A stretch of 64,000 nucleotides of DNA. It comes from UBA60 sp964587885 (GTDB taxonomy: Archaea; Thermoplasmatota; Poseidoniia; Poseidoniales; Poseidoniaceae). Both the position numbers and the translations under genes were made by a program. The notes beneath the pieces are model-generated. The model worked only from the letters and a program-made list of their open reading frames with translations, had not been told where the DNA came from and made no database searches. The stretch covers positions 1 through 64,000 of the forward strand of contig CAZPME010000009.1 of NCBI GenBank assembly GCA_964587885.1, read 5' to 3'. This document shows positions 18,401 to 27,703 of this stretch, piece by piece. Positions within the stretch are counted from its first letter, which is position 1. Each line of letters opens with the position of its first letter.

Positions 18401-19249
18401 ATGAAGGTTGCAGTATCTGGCGATGATGGATTCGTCGCCCAGCACTTATGTGCCGCTTTTGGTGATGACGTTGTTATTATCGATCAGGAAACTGTCTCTG
18501 AGCCTTTACTGCTTGATGCCGCCTTAGCTTCAGTCGATTGCTTGATTCATCTCAATGGTCACCCACCAGACTCCAGCCTATCGCGTGATTCACCCGATGC
18601 TATTGGTCCGATGAAAGATTGGGCTAGAAAATTAGCCAGCGCGAAAAACCGCCATCAAGGTCTACACTTAATTCTCCTCGGCTCTCTTAGAGTTCATCCA
18701 GATGAAACCTTTGATGCTTATACTGGAGATACCTCACTATCCCCACGTGATGCTACAGCTGAAGGGCAATTATGGGCTGAGGAACGTTGCTTAGAACATG
18801 CCATGGATACGCATCCTGTCTCTATTCTTAGAGTCAGCAACTTGCACGGAGTACCTGTCGAAGGTGGTAGTGGTCGCGGATTTCTATTTGATTTCGCCAA
18901 ACAGGCGATGACAGGCTGGGTGGCGGTTCCAGGAGACGGTGACGGCATCAAGGACCTGATTCACATTCATGACCTCGTCGACATCATCGGCGGAATTGCC
19001 CAGAATCCACCCCCTACTCGTGAAGCACTGGCTATCGGTTTAGGCAGCACTGTTCCACTGAAAGAATTAGCACAACCAATCGCTGATGCGCATGGTGCAG
19101 AGGTGCAACTATGGGCGACAAGTGGGGACGAACAATGGGGTTTTGTTGAAGCACAAATTCTCCAGCATCGTCTAGAATGGCAACCAAATGTGAATCTTGA
19201 GCAAATTATTGGTGAAGCACTAGAGAATGCCGCAGAAAACCCCTACTGA
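18401..19249 (+). CDS. Extended SDR (NAD-dependent epimerase-like) lacking the catalytic Tyr-Lys
   Basis: A 282-residue Rossmann protein of the extended short-chain dehydrogenase/epimerase superfamily. The N-terminal nucleotide motif reads SGDDGFVAQHL, so the third glycine of GxxGxxG is alanine. The C-terminal half has SNLHGVP and a DLIHIHDLVD substrate-domain motif. At the usual YxxxK position the sequence reads DATAEGQLWAE (residues 117-127), aligning Tyr to T119 and Lys to Q123, so classic dehydrogenase chemistry is doubtful. A strong GGAGGA ribosome binding site (18390-18395) supports the ATG. It ends three bases from the converging TSP3 protein gene. Confidence 0.85.
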   Translation: MKVAVSGDDGFVAQHLCAAFGDDVVIIDQETVSEPLLLDAALASVDCLIHLNGHPPDSSLSRDSPDAIGPMKDWARKLASAKNRHQGLHLILLGSLRVHPDETFDAYTGDTSLSPRDATAEGQLWAEERCLEHAMDTHPVSILRVSNLHGVPVEGGSGRGFLFDFAKQAMTGWVAVPGDGDGIKDLIHIHDLVDIIGGIAQNPPPTREALAIGLGSTVPLKELAQPIADAHGAEVQLWATSGDEQWGFVEAQILQHRLEWQPNVNLEQIIGEALENAAENPY

Positions 19250-19252
19250 TTA

Positions 19253-22200
19253 CTATTTGTATAGAGACCACGATTCATCGGCATTACGATACCAATGGGT
19301 TCCTTCTGCAGTCTTGTACCAAACTGTACCTGAGTCATCGGGGTCGAGATACTCGCCACCGGATGGCAATTTTTCCCATGAGTCAACCGTTGTTGCCTCA
19401 TCTACTGCATTTTGATTTTCATCTTCAACAGATTCAGCAGTAATATCACTTGCTTCAGTATCGCTGGCTCCACCTTCTGGAATCTCGACATGGATTTTCT
19501 CTGCAGCCGCAACTTCGGCATCTACGGAAGGTCGTGTCTTTACCTTGGCCTTTTTCTCGGGTGCGCGCAATAATAGCATTATCGCTGCAGCCAAGCCAAT
19601 AACCAAAAGAGCACTGACAAATATCATAATAATCACCGTGGTTGATATTCCAGCATCACTACCGCCGCCTAGTTGATCATTATTACCAGTTGTAGAATTG
19701 TGGCCATCATCCTCGATTGAAAAAATCGGCATATTGGCGGGGGAACAGCCATACGATTGAGCAAATTTGTAGGCAGAATCCGGGCAAAGATCTGGCTTAT
19801 ACGCATCAGTAATGAAAACTCCTATTTCAAATTCCAAGCGGGTTTGATTCCAGGTTGCATTGCCCCAATTATCACCATAACCATCACCATCTGAATCACG
19901 CCATTGAGTAGTTTCATATTCGAAATGATCTGCACCATCAGACTTAGACCATCCTTCACTCGGATTGGAATATCCATCACCGTCACCATCAAGACAGCCC
20001 ACGCGGTCAATTGACGAATTTCCCCACGTTTGGGGACAATCATCAAAATCTAGAGCTAAACCACCTAAATCGCTATACTTTTTATCCCCGAATCCATCAT
20101 TATCACTATCGGATTGTTGATCAAAATTATTTACAAGGGCATCAGCGCCATCAGCGACTGTCCAATCAGCGTCGGGATCTGAATATCCATCACCATCAGT
20201 ATCGGTGCAGCCGAAGCGGTCAGCGGTTGAATTGCCACTAACCAACGGGCAGGCATCCGGACGTGTCCCAAATGGATTGTCTCCGAATGTATCCTCATCA
20301 CCATCGTCCCACTGACTTCCATCAAAGGGGAAAGCGTCGGAGTAATCTCCCCAACCGTCTTCATCATCATCTGCGCAACCTTTCAACTGACCGAGGTAAG
20401 AGCCGCCAGCGTTGGTTGGGCAGTCATCTTCATTATCGGGAAAACCATCATTATCATCATCAAGGTCCTCACTGGAATCATGGCATCCGTCAAGGTCATT
20501 ATCAACCAGACCATCATTACTCCAATTAGTAGTTCCTAGTGGACACAAGTCAAAGGCGTTAATCACCTCATCATTATCATCATCATTGTCTTCAACGGTA
20601 TTTTTGCAACCATCCCAATCATGGTCGGTTACGGCACTGACATTCCAATTACTCAAGCCGGTTGGGCAATCATCATCAAGGNNNNNNNNNNCGAGCATAC
20701 CATCGTTATCGTCATCAAGATCTTCCAACTCATCATTACAACCATCGCCATCATTATCGGTAGCACCATCACTGGTCCAATTTGTCTCATTTAATGCGCA
20801 ATCATCGTACTGGTCAGTGATTCCATCTCCATCATCATCATTGTCGCAGAGGTCACCGACTTCATCACCATCATAATTTTCTTGGCCGGCATTGGCAATG
20901 ATTGGGCAATTGTCAGCATCGTCTTCAATGCCATCATTATCATCATCTAAATCTTCATCACCGTCAAAACAACCATCAGCGTCTAAATCTACCTCACTTG
21001 TAGAAATCCAATCCACTTTACCCTTCGGGCAGGAGTCCAAAATGTCGAAAATACCATCGTTATCATCGTCTAAATCTTCTTCAATATCATGACAACCATC
21101 CTCATCATGGTCGAGGTTAGAATCGGAGCTATTCCATTCCCGATAGCCATATTGACAATCGTCCAAAACATCGTGTAAGAGATCATTATCATCATCGGTC
21201 TCACAGGCATCTCCAAGGCCATCGGCATCCCAATTTGACTGGTTTGTATTCGCTACTGTTCGACAATTATCCAAATAATCACGCACGCTATCGTTATCAT
21301 CATCCCATTCATATTTCCAGACAAAAATGTCCTCGTCGGTTGCATAGTGCTGTGCGGTTCCAAAGGTGTAGGTGCCTGAAAAATATCCAGCGGATATATG
21401 GAAACCATCGCTTGTCGTCAGTAAGGCTTCAGTGGAGTCGGAAGCGCTGCCACCAAACGTGTTACCCCAAAGCCAATTCCCAGAAGTATCTAACTGACCT
21501 ACAAAGGCATCAGAGTGTTCTATTGAATTGCCTGAAATGTTGATGCTATTGCCCATCTCTATCCAATTTATCATCCGGCCACCAACTACGATTTCATCAT
21601 CTGGCATTACCGCCAGAGCCTGTAGTCGGTCATCACTGGGTCCACCGGCGACAGCAGACCAATCTAACGTCCCATCGCTAAGCAATCGAAGGACAAGTAC
21701 GTCCCATCCACCAACTGTGTAGTAGGTTTTTGATCCGACATTACCATTTTCTAAGATATTGCCACCGACAACAACACGGTTCTGACTATCAATTACGATG
21801 TTGTTGAAATAGATCCCAGTGTAGACCCCAAAAGCACTAGTGCCCCCATAAGAACGTCCCCACTTGAAATTGCCGTCGCGATCATACTTGACAATAATTC
21901 CAGCGTAAGTTGAAGCGTGATTGGAAGTAAATGTATTATTCCAAGTTTCAGAACCGGAATTATATCCAACGACATAAATATCTCCATTTTGATCAAATGC
22001 CATTTGGAAGGAGCTTGAAAGGCCACTACCCGAAGAAGATTTAGCCCAATCCCACTCGGCTAACGACCAATTATACTTGGCAATAAAGAATCGAGGATCC
22101 TCACTCGGTTGCTGACTACCGAGGGAATGGATGCCGAAGTCCGTGTTATTCTGATAATATCCTGTGACATAAATATTGTAATCAACATCAATTAACAAAT

Positions 22201-22861
22201 CCCACCCTACATCAATGTCGAATCCACCATAACTCATCGCCCAATCCCATTGCCCTGTGGTAGTATTTACTCGCGCCACATAGCCATCGTAAACATTAGG
22301 AACGAGTGTGTAATTTGGCCCGAAATTAACCTCGCCAAGGATGTAACCGCTAGCATACACGTTGTCGTCTTTATCCATCGCAATCCCACGGCATTCGTCC
22401 CATGCAGTTGCTGTTCCCGCACTGACTACCCATTGCCAAGTTCCATTGGGTGATAATGAAGCAACAAGGATATCACCCAAACCTTCAGTTTGAACAAGAA
22501 TTGTTCCAAATTGTGAATCGACAAATATACTGCCGCAAATAATGATATTTCCCTGACTATCGTAAGCCATTTCATAGATTGCATCATTATCTTCAGAACC
22601 ACCAGCATTGGCCCAAGTAGTGTTCGCACCCCTCAAACCTGCAGAGAAAACTGCCTGCTCTTGTGCTGGGTTTAATTCAACTTGGTCATCGTTTTTGAGC
22701 AACTGGAATGGATTCGACTCGGCTTCCTCGTCAAAATTGTAAACACCTTCACTTGTAATTTCTCTAGTAATTCCACTAAGTTCCTCACCGAATGGTAACA
22801 GCATGAGGATGAACATTACTCCGGCTACGAATGCGGCATAATGCTTCAACGTCCCCGACAT
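19253..22861 (-). CDS. Surface protein: beta-propeller-like repeats plus thrombospondin-3 repeats, membrane anchor
   Basis: About 1202 residues (containing an assembly gap). A signal peptide/anchor (1-25) is followed by beta-propeller-like repeats (about 75-510) of the SBBP-like type, with recurring 'D.dGNiyv.Gy' and 'G....w...yGG' units. From about 517 to 1040 come many calcium-type thrombospondin-3 repeats (DxDDDNDGI..D..D.CP). One membrane helix lies at about 1074-1098, then a cytoplasmic tail with a short Trp/Tyr-rich end domain (WEKLPSGGEY ... WYKTAEG ... SWSLYK). A calcium-stiffened adhesin or stalk protein is plausible; no catalytic motif is seen. The 10-N run at 20682-20691 interrupts one repeat. 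Confidence 0.9.
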   Translation of the reverse strand: MSGTLKHYAAFVAGVMFILMLLPFGEELSGITREITSEGVYNFDEEAESNPFQLLKNDDQVELNPAQEQAVFSAGLRGANTTWANAGGSEDNDAIYEMAYDSQGNIIICGSIFVDSQFGTILVQTEGLGDILVASLSPNGTWQWVVSAGTATAWDECRGIAMDKDDNVYASGYILGEVNFGPNYTLVPNVYDGYVARVNTTTGQWDWAMSYGGFDIDVGWDLLIDVDYNIYVTGYYQNNTDFGIHSLGSQQPSEDPRFFIAKYNWSLAEWDWAKSSSGSGLSSSFQMAFDQNGDIYVVGYNSGSETWNNTFTSNHASTYAGIIVKYDRDGNFKWGRSYGGTSAFGVYTGIYFNNIVIDSQNRVVVGGNILENGNVGSKTYYTVGGWDVLVLRLLSDGTLDWSAVAGGPSDDRLQALAVMPDDEIVVGGRMINWIEMGNSINISGNSIEHSDAFVGQLDTSGNWLWGNTFGGSASDSTEALLTTSDGFHISAGYFSGTYTFGTAQHYATDEDIFVWKYEWDDDNDSVRDYLDNCRTVANTNQSNWDADGLGDACETDDDNDLLHDVLDDCQYGYREWNSSDSNLDHDEDGCHDIEEDLDDDNDGIFDILDSCPKGKVDWISTSEVDLDADGCFDGDEDLDDDNDGIEDDADNCPIIANAGQENYDGDEVGDLCDNDDDGDGITDQYDDCALNETNWTSDGATDNDGDGCNDELEDLDDDNDGMLXXXXLDDDCPTGLSNWNVSAVTDHDWDGCKNTVEDNDDDNDEVINAFDLCPLGTTNWSNDGLVDNDLDGCHDSSEDLDDDNDGFPDNEDDCPTNAGGSYLGQLKGCADDDEDGWGDYSDAFPFDGSQWDDGDEDTFGDNPFGTRPDACPLVSGNSTADRFGCTDTDGDGYSDPDADWTVADGADALVNNFDQQSDSDNDGFGDKKYSDLGGLALDFDDCPQTWGNSSIDRVGCLDGDGDGYSNPSEGWSKSDGADHFEYETTQWRDSDGDGYGDNWGNATWNQTRLEFEIGVFITDAYKPDLCPDSAYKFAQSYGCSPANMPIFSIEDDGHNSTTGNNDQLGGGSDAGISTTVIIMIFVSALLVIGLAAAIMLLLRAPEKKAKVKTRPSVDAEVAAAEKIHVEIPEGGASDTEASDITAESVEDENQNAVDEATTVDSWEKLPSGGEYLDPDDSGTVWYKTAEGTHWYRNADESWSLYK
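20682..20691. other. Assembly gap (10 N) inside the TSP3 repeats
   Basis: Ten N bases break a thrombospondin-3 repeat. Across the gap the frame gives DGML-XXXX-LDDDCP. Complete neighbours, such as DGIFDILDSCP, have seven residues between DG and CP, but this copy has ten. Replacing the ten N with one base restores the spacing (DGML[D]LDDDCP), so the N count looks arbitrary. The missing length is probably 1 base, or 1 base plus whole repeat units. Confidence 0.9.
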
Positions 22862-22898
22862 GGACTTGCGTATTTGTCAACCTTCATCAATCAAACCC

Positions 22899-22915
22899 TT
22901 CCGCCTACGGCGGAA
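22899..22915 (-). terminator. ccTACgg hairpin after the gcvT stop codon
   Basis: TTCCGCC-TAC-GGCGGAA is a perfect 7-bp stem with a 3-base loop, one base after the gcvT stop (minus strand). It shares the ccTACgg centre with hairpins at 46799-46813 and 49566-49580. On the minus strand it is followed by GGG then TTTGATTGATG. Confidence 0.5.
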
Positions 22916-22916
22916 A

Positions 22917-24125
22917 TCAAATGAAAGGAGGACGAATGATTTCAGCCTCAACCAACTTACGCGCTGAAGCAATAACCAAAACATGGTCACCTTCCTTGAC
23001 TCCTTTAAGATAAGCCATGCCTATTCCAACTCGGTCGAGACTAGGAGATGGACCTCCTGAAGTAATGTAGCCGATTATTTCGGCATCATCTACACCAACA
23101 CCCTCAGAAAAACGGGCTACTGCTTTACCATTTCGCGGCAATGGACCCTTACCTAGATATTTCAAACCCCACCACTTTTGGCCATTGCTTTGCGCAGACT
23201 TAGTCACAGCATCACGACCAGTAAATTGATGCTCTAAATCAAGTCCAAAAGGAACATTTGTTTCCCAACTATTACGGGCAAGAAATCCTGCCGGCAAACC
23301 TTCTCCAGCATCGCCCAGTGGTGGCCACAAAAAATCCTGTCCGGAAAGGAGGTATCCTTTCTCAAGCCGCAAAGTATCACGCGCCCCAAGTCCCACCGGG
23401 ACTAGGCCGTGAGAAGGATCAGAAGCGAGTAGTGCTCGCCATAATATTGGAGCATCGTGGTTGTCAATGAAAATTTCAAAACCACGCTCACCAGTATAAC
23501 CAGTACCTTGAATCCATCCCGAAATTCCAAATTCGTTTACACAAATAGCTTGGCCCTTAAACCTAGAAACGACATTGTCGTGACCAAGAACCTCACCTAG
23601 AATCTGCGGACTATTCGGCCCCTGTAATGCCAAAATACTGGTTTCTGCAGATAAATCTTCAAAACAAATTGTCCCATCATCAGGCATTGATTCTTCAAAG
23701 TGCTTCCGCATTGTCCCTATCATGCTGGCATTCGGCACTCCTAGTACAACCTCGCCCTCACAACCTTTCCATTTGGTGCAATCAGTTGCAGCAATTTCTT
23801 CAGCATTGGTCACCGCGAAAATCATGTCGTCGATAATATGGCCGTTGGCATCCAAGAAATGCGTATATGCGCAGCGTCCAGGATTTATGGCGGAAATCTT
23901 CTGAGTTGATATGGATTCAAGCCAATCGAGTAATCCGGCACCAGAAAAACGAAAAAAACCCATGTGAGAAACATCGAAAAGACCTGCGGAATTACGAGTT
24001 GCAAGATGTTCATCGGAAATACTCGAATACCAAATTGGCAGTTCAACTCCATGGAAATCAACAATATTCGCACCTGCTTCCACATGCTCTTGATACAACG
24101 CAGTTCGACGTAATTTTGCACCCAT
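22917..24125 (-). CDS. gcvT: Glycine cleavage system T protein (aminomethyltransferase)
   Basis: A 402-residue tetrahydrofolate-dependent aminomethyltransferase. The N-terminal 'SISDEHLATRNSAGLFDVSHMG' region, the ALQGPNSPQIL motif, the GYTGERGFEIF motif and GLGARDTLRLEKGYLLSGQD are all diagnostic of GcvT. It transfers the methylene unit from aminomethyl-lipoyl-GcvH to folate. It lies 21 bases downstream of a PLP decarboxylase and is separated from gcvPA/PB by two genes. The length is slightly above the usual 360-370 residues, with no obvious extra domain. Confidence 0.96.
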   Translation of the reverse strand: MGAKLRRTALYQEHVEAGANIVDFHGVELPIWYSSISDEHLATRNSAGLFDVSHMGFFRFSGAGLLDWLESISTQKISAINPGRCAYTHFLDANGHIIDDMIFAVTNAEEIAATDCTKWKGCEGEVVLGVPNASMIGTMRKHFEESMPDDGTICFEDLSAETSILALQGPNSPQILGEVLGHDNVVSRFKGQAICVNEFGISGWIQGTGYTGERGFEIFIDNHDAPILWRALLASDPSHGLVPVGLGARDTLRLEKGYLLSGQDFLWPPLGDAGEGLPAGFLARNSWETNVPFGLDLEHQFTGRDAVTKSAQSNGQKWWGLKYLGKGPLPRNGKAVARFSEGVGVDDAEIIGYITSGGPSPSLDRVGIGMAYLKGVKEGDHVLVIASARKLVEAEIIRPPFI

Positions 24126-24146
24126 ACCTAAACCTCCATGATAAAC

Positions 24147-25577
24147 TCAAATTTGGGAATCCGGATTTTGAACACCTGCACCTGATACTAGATGTCGGCC
24201 TAGCGCAATTACTTCGGCTACGAATTGCTGTAAAGATTCTTTGGAAACCCCTGGATTGGCAATAACTGCTCTTATCACTACTGATTCACCAACAAGAGAT
24301 CGGCTAACCATAAAACGTCCAGTCTGGAGCAAACCGGCGCGGATTTTCCCATTCAATTCATTCAGATCACCCGAAAAATTGGGGGGATAGTAGCGAAAAC
24401 AGACATTAGCCCACTCTCGGCTACCCATCATTTCCAATTCGGGGTTATTCTCGACACAATTATGGAGAAAATCTGCTAATTCAACATACGAGTCGACCAA
24501 TCTTGCCCATCCAGCATCCCCTTTCTCTTTCCAGGCCAACCACAACTTTAGTGCATCATTTCGTCTTCCACACTGCAATGAAATATTACCGAGGTCAATT
24601 TCCACAGTCTCAGGATGAAGGAGATAATGGGCTGTTTTGCCATGTGAACATACTTGCTTGAATAATGTCTCATTCTTGACTATATAGGCCGAACAGGTTA
24701 GTGACACACCCATCATTTTGTGAGCATCCCATGAAACACTATCGGCCAAATCAATACCGTCCAAAAGACGCGAATATTTTGCAGAGAATAATGCAGCCCC
24801 ACCCCATGCCGCATCGACATGCATCCACATCTCATATTGATGGGCAATTTCAGAGATCTGTTTTAGCGGGTCAAATGCGCCCCTAACTGTGGTTCCAGAA
24901 GTCGCTACTACACACAACGGAATCTTGCCATCTCGGATACTGATTTCAATTTCTTCAATCAATGCGGCTGGTCGCATCCTGCCATCTTCATCTGTTGCGA
25001 CAAGAATCAAATTATCATACCCTATCCCTAATACATTAACTACCATGCGAAGTGAATAATGAGAATCATCAGAGACAAAAACTGCGTAGTCATTGCCACT
25101 CATGCCTACGTTTATGGAAAGAGGGTCGTGCTGCTGTCGAGCACACAAAACCCCCAACAAATTTCCACTTGAGCCACCGGTAGTCAATACTCCAGTACCG
25201 GTAGGAAAACCGATCATCTCGCGCATTCGTATTAGAAGAGCCTGTTCAATTTGTGAGGCCAGCGGAGCTAATTCAAATGTGTACATTGAAGTTTGAGCGA
25301 GTGCCGAAATGACCTCCCCAGCAAAAGACGCAACTGAAAAACCACCCCATAGGGGATTCATGAAATTTGGATGATGGGTTTTCACGCTATGTTCTAGAAA
25401 TTGGTCAATGCCATGCAGCACACCGTTTAGCCCCTCTCCTTCTAGAGGTGGCGGGAGTCGGACGCTTTGCCTTATTTGGCTTGGAGATTCGCAATGCGTC
25501 ACTGGTTCTGTCTCTCTCAATTCAAGCCAATCTCTAATTCTGACCAGCAATTCATCGAGAAAGGCATCGTTATCCAT
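24147..25577 (-). CDS. Group II PLP-dependent amino-acid decarboxylase
   Basis: A 476-residue fold-type I decarboxylase. The PLP lysine is K287 in WDAHKMMG; VDAAWGGA (about 254-261) provides the Asp contacting the pyridine nitrogen, H173 in SDDSHYS should stack on PLP, and TSGTT is at 227-230. Overall it resembles the bacterial aromatic-amino-acid, glutamate or diaminobutyrate decarboxylase group rather than the shorter archaeal MfnA. The substrate cannot be assigned from sequence alone. It is 21 bases upstream of gcvT on the same strand and divergent from thiR. Start is ATG at 25577. Confidence 0.9.
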   Translation of the reverse strand: MDNDAFLDELLVRIRDWLELRETEPVTHCESPSQIRQSVRLPPPLEGEGLNGVLHGIDQFLEHSVKTHHPNFMNPLWGGFSVASFAGEVISALAQTSMYTFELAPLASQIEQALLIRMREMIGFPTGTGVLTTGGSSGNLLGVLCARQQHDPLSINVGMSGNDYAVFVSDDSHYSLRMVVNVLGIGYDNLILVATDEDGRMRPAALIEEIEISIRDGKIPLCVVATSGTTVRGAFDPLKQISEIAHQYEMWMHVDAAWGGAALFSAKYSRLLDGIDLADSVSWDAHKMMGVSLTCSAYIVKNETLFKQVCSHGKTAHYLLHPETVEIDLGNISLQCGRRNDALKLWLAWKEKGDAGWARLVDSYVELADFLHNCVENNPELEMMGSREWANVCFRYYPPNFSGDLNELNGKIRAGLLQTGRFMVSRSLVGESVVIRAVIANPGVSKESLQQFVAEVIALGRHLVSGAGVQNPDSQI

Positions 25578-25671
25578 ATCTTCCCTCCATGACGTTGGTA
25601 ATAGAGGGGGTTCACAGTATTATTGCTGGTTGCTTCAGTTGAATAGTTCCAATAACGGACATGCAGTGTGC

Positions 25672-25687
25672 ATTATTTTGTAATAAT
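25672..25687. promoter_or_regulatory. Candidate thiR promoter with operator palindrome
   Basis: ATTATT-TTGT-AATAAT is a perfect 6-base inverted repeat overlapping an AT-rich TATA-like stretch (25681-25690). Its centre is about 27 bases before the ATG at 25712, the distance expected for a leaderless archaeal mRNA. An operator over the TATA box would suit autoregulation by ThiR, but this is inference. Confidence 0.4.
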
Positions 25688-25711
25688 ATTGAATAAGTGC
25701 CTTGTTATCGC

Positions 25712-26581
25712 ATGCCCATGTTAGGAGAAACCGGCAGCGCTTGGCTGACCCGATTGCACATGATGGTGGCTAAAAATCTACTCTCAAGTGGCTGGTCACA
25801 AGCCGAAGTAGCAGATATACTAGGAACTACACAAAGTACGATTTCACGACAAATATTGCGGCCACTGCCTTCACTCTCAGGTAGTGCTGATGAAATTACC
25901 ATTGACAGGTGGGCAAATGAATTGTCTCAATCATTATTGCAATTAGGTCCTACTACTGAGGTTATTAGACAAAGATTCGTTACCGAATTTCAACTCACTG
26001 GGAATCAGGTAATTCGCTTTGATACATCACTGACTGGAATGGATTTGGATGAAGATCAAATCCGTACAGCGCTATTGCGACGCCTTGAATGGTCATGCAG
26101 CCGTTTGTCATTTGAAACCATAAGCAATTTTTTGCCTGCTGTTGGAGTAAATATTGCCGCATGCCCACCGGATGCTGAAGATATCAACGACGTTTGCGCA
26201 TTTCCCGGCCGTTTGACTACTGTATCGGGTGGCATTAGGCCAATAGAAGCCGCGGCATATGGTGCTAGCAAGCATCTCGCAAGTGTGCTATTGCGAGCCC
26301 GTAAGAAGGATTCAGACAAGGGTGCTATTCTCAATTTACACCCTCTAATGAAACGGGCAAATAATGCTGAAGTAAATATGAAGGCTATTGAAAATGCATG
26401 TGAGGAATTGGAACTATCATGCACTACTTCAAAGCGGGGAGACGTTTCTGTCAATACTGATTTTATTGATGTTATCATCGATAGTGGGGACTTTGGTTGG
26501 GAGCCAACAATGTATGTACTCGCTAGTAATCCATTGGAATTAGTCGATAAGACACATCAATTATTGGCGAAACTCGAGTGA
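25712..26581 (+). CDS. thiR: HTH-ThiN transcriptional regulator of thiamine genes
   Basis: A two-domain protein. Residues about 15-50 form a helix-turn-helix (SGWSQAEVADILGTTQSTIS), and the C-terminal 170 residues form a ThiN domain with the patterns GVNIAACPP, FPGRLTT, AYGASKHLASVLL and GWEPTMYVLASNP. ThiN is the thiamine-phosphate synthase domain of archaeal ThiDN; fused to an HTH it is the known archaeal repressor ThiR, which senses thiamine phosphates. The location directly ahead of thiB, thiP and thiQ supports this. ATG at 25712 is preferred over GTG at 25697 because of the TATA-like element 27 bases upstream. It ends four bases before thiB. Confidence 0.88.
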   Translation: MPMLGETGSAWLTRLHMMVAKNLLSSGWSQAEVADILGTTQSTISRQILRPLPSLSGSADEITIDRWANELSQSLLQLGPTTEVIRQRFVTEFQLTGNQVIRFDTSLTGMDLDEDQIRTALLRRLEWSCSRLSFETISNFLPAVGVNIAACPPDAEDINDVCAFPGRLTTVSGGIRPIEAAAYGASKHLASVLLRARKKDSDKGAILNLHPLMKRANNAEVNMKAIENACEELELSCTTSKRGDVSVNTDFIDVIIDSGDFGWEPTMYVLASNPLELVDKTHQLLAKLE

Positions 26582-26585
26582 TTTT

Positions 26586-27695
26586 ATGCTCAAAGAATTA
26601 GGCATAATTATCGTATTATTGCTCGCTGGTCTAAATGGCTGTCTCGGGAGTAACACCAATGATGATTCTGTTGATTCGTGTGATGATTTTAATCCCACTC
26701 CAAGGGCATCAGATGATACATTGCGCATCTTAACCTACGATATTTATGCGCTTAGTGATTCAGTTGTTGAGGAATTCACAAATCAGACCGGATATGAAAT
26801 AGAATTTGTCCGTGCCGATGATGCTGGAGGAATCCTCGATCAACTGATGCTAACTAAATCCGCACCGCAAGTTGATTTGATGATTGGCTTGGACAATAGT
26901 TACGCAGGAATTGCTCTTGAAAATTGCATTTTGGATGCAAATACTGTCAATAGAAGTTCCATTGACCCGCTTTTTGCCTCGCTTGATTTTGGCACAGAAA
27001 AAACTCTCGTGCCCTTTGATCACGGTTATGTTTGCATTAATTATGATAGCGAATTCGTCGATGGGGTCAACGTCACTGTACCTACTTCCTTATGGAATCT
27101 AACCGAAGAGGAATGGAGAGGAAAAGTTGCTTTCCCCTCACCAACAACTTCTTCCCCTGGCCGAGCATTTTTGTTGGCTACTATCGATTATTTCCCTGAT
27201 GATTCAGAGTGGGAATGGTGGGGAGAAATGGCGGCAAATGATGCTATTTTCACAAGTGGATGGACTGAATCGTATGAAATCCACTATAGTGGTGGATATG
27301 GGAAATGGTACGATGGCTATGTTGGTGATGCACACGCCACGATTTCATATTGCCATTCTCCAGGTGTTGAGGCTTATTTCGGTGGAAATTACACCACTTC
27401 GATTGCATTAGATTTACCTAGAGCTTCATTTCATCAGATAGAATTTGCTGGAGTAGTGAATGGTGCTGCGAATATCGATGCTGCAAGTGCATTCATTGAA
27501 TACCTAATTTCCCCCTCAGTGAATAACAACATGCCAGTAAACAATTACATGTACGGAGTTTTATCAGAATCTGACTTGCCTGAAACTTCGGGTTATCGCT
27601 GGCATTCGACCATCCCCACTCAACCAGCGTCTCTAGAAATAGCAACCATCAATGTTGAAGAAAAGGTTGGACTTTGGAAAAGTGCTGTAGAATAG
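26586..27695 (+). CDS. thiB: Thiamine ABC transporter substrate-binding lipoprotein
   Basis: A 369-residue extracytoplasmic solute-binding protein. The N-terminus has a lipoprotein-type signal with Cys in GLNGCLGS, anchoring it outside the membrane. The mature part begins with LRILTYDIYALSDSVVEEF and continues with LMLTKSAPQVDLMIGLDN, a pattern typical of the ThiB/TbpA family. Thiamine or a thiamine phosphate is the inferred ligand, supported by the ThiR gene just upstream and the ThiP/ThiQ partners downstream. A few related family-1 proteins bind iron, so transport assays would be needed to fix the ligand. Confidence 0.88.
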   Translation: MLKELGIIIVLLLAGLNGCLGSNTNDDSVDSCDDFNPTPRASDDTLRILTYDIYALSDSVVEEFTNQTGYEIEFVRADDAGGILDQLMLTKSAPQVDLMIGLDNSYAGIALENCILDANTVNRSSIDPLFASLDFGTEKTLVPFDHGYVCINYDSEFVDGVNVTVPTSLWNLTEEEWRGKVAFPSPTTSSPGRAFLLATIDYFPDDSEWEWWGEMAANDAIFTSGWTESYEIHYSGGYGKWYDGYVGDAHATISYCHSPGVEAYFGGNYTTSIALDLPRASFHQIEFAGVVNGAANIDAASAFIEYLISPSVNNNMPVNNYMYGVLSESDLPETSGYRWHSTIPTQPASLEIATINVEEKVGLWKSAVE

Positions 27696-27703
27696 GTGAA
27701 AAT

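Noticed and set aside
20000..21300. CRISPR-like regular repeats
   Set aside because: The DNA repetition is explained by thrombospondin-3 coding repeats in frame; spacers are absent and the repeats are not identical.
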